The notes under the pieces: generated by a model | Databases searched by the model: none | The model's input: the letters and a program-made list of their open reading frames with translations, nothing else | What the model was told of the DNA's origin: nothing | Position numbers and translations under genes: made by a program | Origin: CAYWXK01 sp964462515 | GTDB lineage: Bacteria > Planctomycetota > Phycisphaerae > Sedimentisphaerales > Anaerobacaceae | Reading direction: 5' to 3' | DNA length: 31,740 nucleotides | Assembly: GCA_964462515.1 (NCBI GenBank) | Contig: CAYWXK010000044.1 | Coordinates: forward strand, 1-31,740 | In this document: piece by piece, positions 30,672 to 31,740 of the stretch | How the letters are laid out: every line of letters starts with the position of its first letter | Position numbering within the stretch: the first letter of the stretch is position 1

Positions 30672-31595
30672 TCATTTCTTTTCTACTTGTGCGCTGAGCA
30701 GCTTCATAAGACTTCCAAACTCGACCGGGAACAGTATGACCGTATTTGATGGGCTGGCTCCAAGTCCATCGATAGACTGAAGTGTTCGTAATTGTATTGC
30801 CAGAGAATTTTCTTTCATAATGTTAGCGGCTGCGGCAAGATTGACTGCGGCGAGTTTGTCGCCTTCTGCCTTGGTTATCGTTGCGCGTTTCTCTCGCTCG
30901 GCGGAGGCCTGACGGGACATCACACGCTTAAGGTCTTCCGGCAGCTCGATATCCTGCAGGCGGATTGAGTCAACGTGCAGGCCCCAGTCTTTGATTCTCT
31001 CTTCAACAATTTCTCCTATACGGGCCTGGATTTGCTGGCGCTCGGAGAGCAATTCATCGAGAGTCAACCCGCCTACCACGTCTCGCAGTGCCGCCTGAGA
31101 GTATTGCGCGATAGCGAAGCGGAAGTCCTGAATGCAAATCACTGCTTTTTCCGCGTCTTTAACCATAAAGAATAGCGCTCCATCTATCTCCGCGGGCACG
31201 TTGTCGCGAGTGATTACCTTCTGGTGCGGGATGTTGACTACCAGTGTGCGGGTATCGAGGAATCGCACATACTCGATGATGGGGATAATGTAGAGAAGCC
31301 CCGGGCCGCGCACGGCCTTGAAATTTCCCAGGCGCAGCACCACGCCTCGCTCCCACTGGGCGGCAACGCGCACTCCGTTGACAAAAATACCCCACAGCAC
31401 ACCGACCGCAACGGCAACAATAATTACCGTCGTCTGCTCCATCGCCCCGCTCAAATACAGCGCAAGTAATAAAAGCCCGAGCGGCACAACAAACAACACC
31501 GCCCGCAGAGCCAGGCCTAATGAGATGTGCTCGCCCGTGGGTTTTGTGTATTGTTTCCGCAATTCTGTCAATTGACTTGCTAACGTTTCTGCCAT
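30672..31595 (-). CDS. slipin (stomatin/SPFH-family membrane protein)
   Basis: The 307-residue protein has two hydrophobic N-terminal segments (about 28-47 and 55-74). An SPFH/band-7 domain follows (VAAQWERGVVLRLGNFKAVRG; GPGLLYIIPIIE; VIWKD-like region ALFFMVKDAEKAV; LRDVVGGLTLDELLSER), then the coiled-coil RVMSRQASAEREKRATITKAEG and the C-terminal helix typical of slipins. It probably forms oligomeric rings in the membrane and organises lipids or a protease; the usual NfeD partner is not adjacent. ATG 31595 has AAAGGAG upstream; a GTG at 31604 lies inside that site. Confidence 0.93.
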   Translation of the reverse strand: MAETLASQLTELRKQYTKPTGEHISLGLALRAVLFVVPLGLLLLALYLSGAMEQTTVIIVAVAVGVLWGIFVNGVRVAAQWERGVVLRLGNFKAVRGPGLLYIIPIIEYVRFLDTRTLVVNIPHQKVITRDNVPAEIDGALFFMVKDAEKAVICIQDFRFAIAQYSQAALRDVVGGLTLDELLSERQQIQARIGEIVEERIKDWGLHVDSIRLQDIELPEDLKRVMSRQASAEREKRATITKAEGDKLAAVNLAAAANIMKENSLAIQLRTLQSIDGLGASPSNTVILFPVEFGSLMKLLSAQVEKK

Positions 31596-31650
31596 AGGTT
31601 TCACTCCTTTATTTTTAATCAGTTACGTTCGTTTATGGATACGGCGAATA

Positions 31651-31678
31651 ATTATAGCAGATGCTGCTGCCATTACAA
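31651..31678 (-). promoter_or_regulatory. candidate slipin promoter
   Basis: On the minus strand TTGTAA (31673-31678), 16 bases, consensus TATAAT (31651-31656) with an extended-10 TGC in front. It is 56 bases upstream of the slipin ATG. Confidence 0.5.
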
Positions 31679-31740
31679 ATATGAATTTTCGTAAGCGTTC
31701 AGGCAGATTTTGCTAAATTGCCTGCTGTTTTTATTAATGA

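Noticed and set aside
42..31702. Shared word GAACGCTTAC near the window start and its complement GTAAGCGTTC near the end
   Set aside because: Only about 10 bases match; too short to claim flanking inverted repeats of a larger element.

Overview
The window looks like a piece of a planctomycete-type chromosome, probably of the Phycisphaerae/Sedimentisphaerales kind. This is an inference, since there is no rRNA. It rests on the several secreted proteins with Tat (RRxFL) leaders, a GH116 lipoprotein glycosidase, frequent isolated transcription units, moderate GC, and intergenic regions full of short imperfect repeats and palindromes. No plasmid, phage or insertion-sequence backbone is visible.

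Layout. 1-414: tRNA-Ala(GGC) on the minus strand and a candidate promoter for the next operon. 415-6550: a complete [NiFe]-hydrogenase maturation operon, hypF-hypC-hypD-hypE-hypA-hypB, ending in a large palindrome; no hydrogenase structural gene lies in the window. 6566-9162: nadD (minus), then a 16-codon lysine-rich ORF with a terminator-like hairpin, then lysA. 9163-9924: a repeat-rich gap and an unusually GC-rich tandem-ACT gene. 10081-11994: accB-accC (minus), the biotin carrier and biotin carboxylase of acetyl-CoA carboxylase. 12267-18153: a Tat-exported sugar-isomerase-like protein, a SpoIIE-type phosphatase, a YggS PLP-binding protein, a 0.9-kb gap with a candidate orphan small RNA, and an MFS transporter. 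18200-21956 (minus): yjbQ-argS, a small membrane protein, a GxxExxY protein and rsfS. 22193-28069: GH116 lipoprotein, CPBP-family membrane protease (minus), murA and an AsmA-like anchored protein. 28167-29548 (minus): an accessory cluster with a putative PD-(D/E)xK protein and a MntA/HepT toxin-antitoxin pair. 29677-31595 (minus): slipin followed by a Tat-exported TIM-barrel-like protein.

The most striking feature is a set of short, partly palindromic repeat elements that occur between genes and also inside genes, in frame. hypF (two), hypE, argS and the CPBP gene each carry a low-complexity peptide segment encoded by such an element, and the 3' end of hypB is made by one. This resembles in principle the Rickettsia palindromic elements. 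The second signal is the 10-lysine mini-ORF followed by alternative hairpins and a terminator upstream of lysA, which has the layout of a leader-peptide attenuator, although a promoter-like sequence lies between the terminator and lysA. The third is a clean sigma70 promoter (16629-16657) followed about 200 bases later by a strong intrinsic terminator with no significant ORF between.

All identifications come from reading motifs by eye. No database search or folding program was run.
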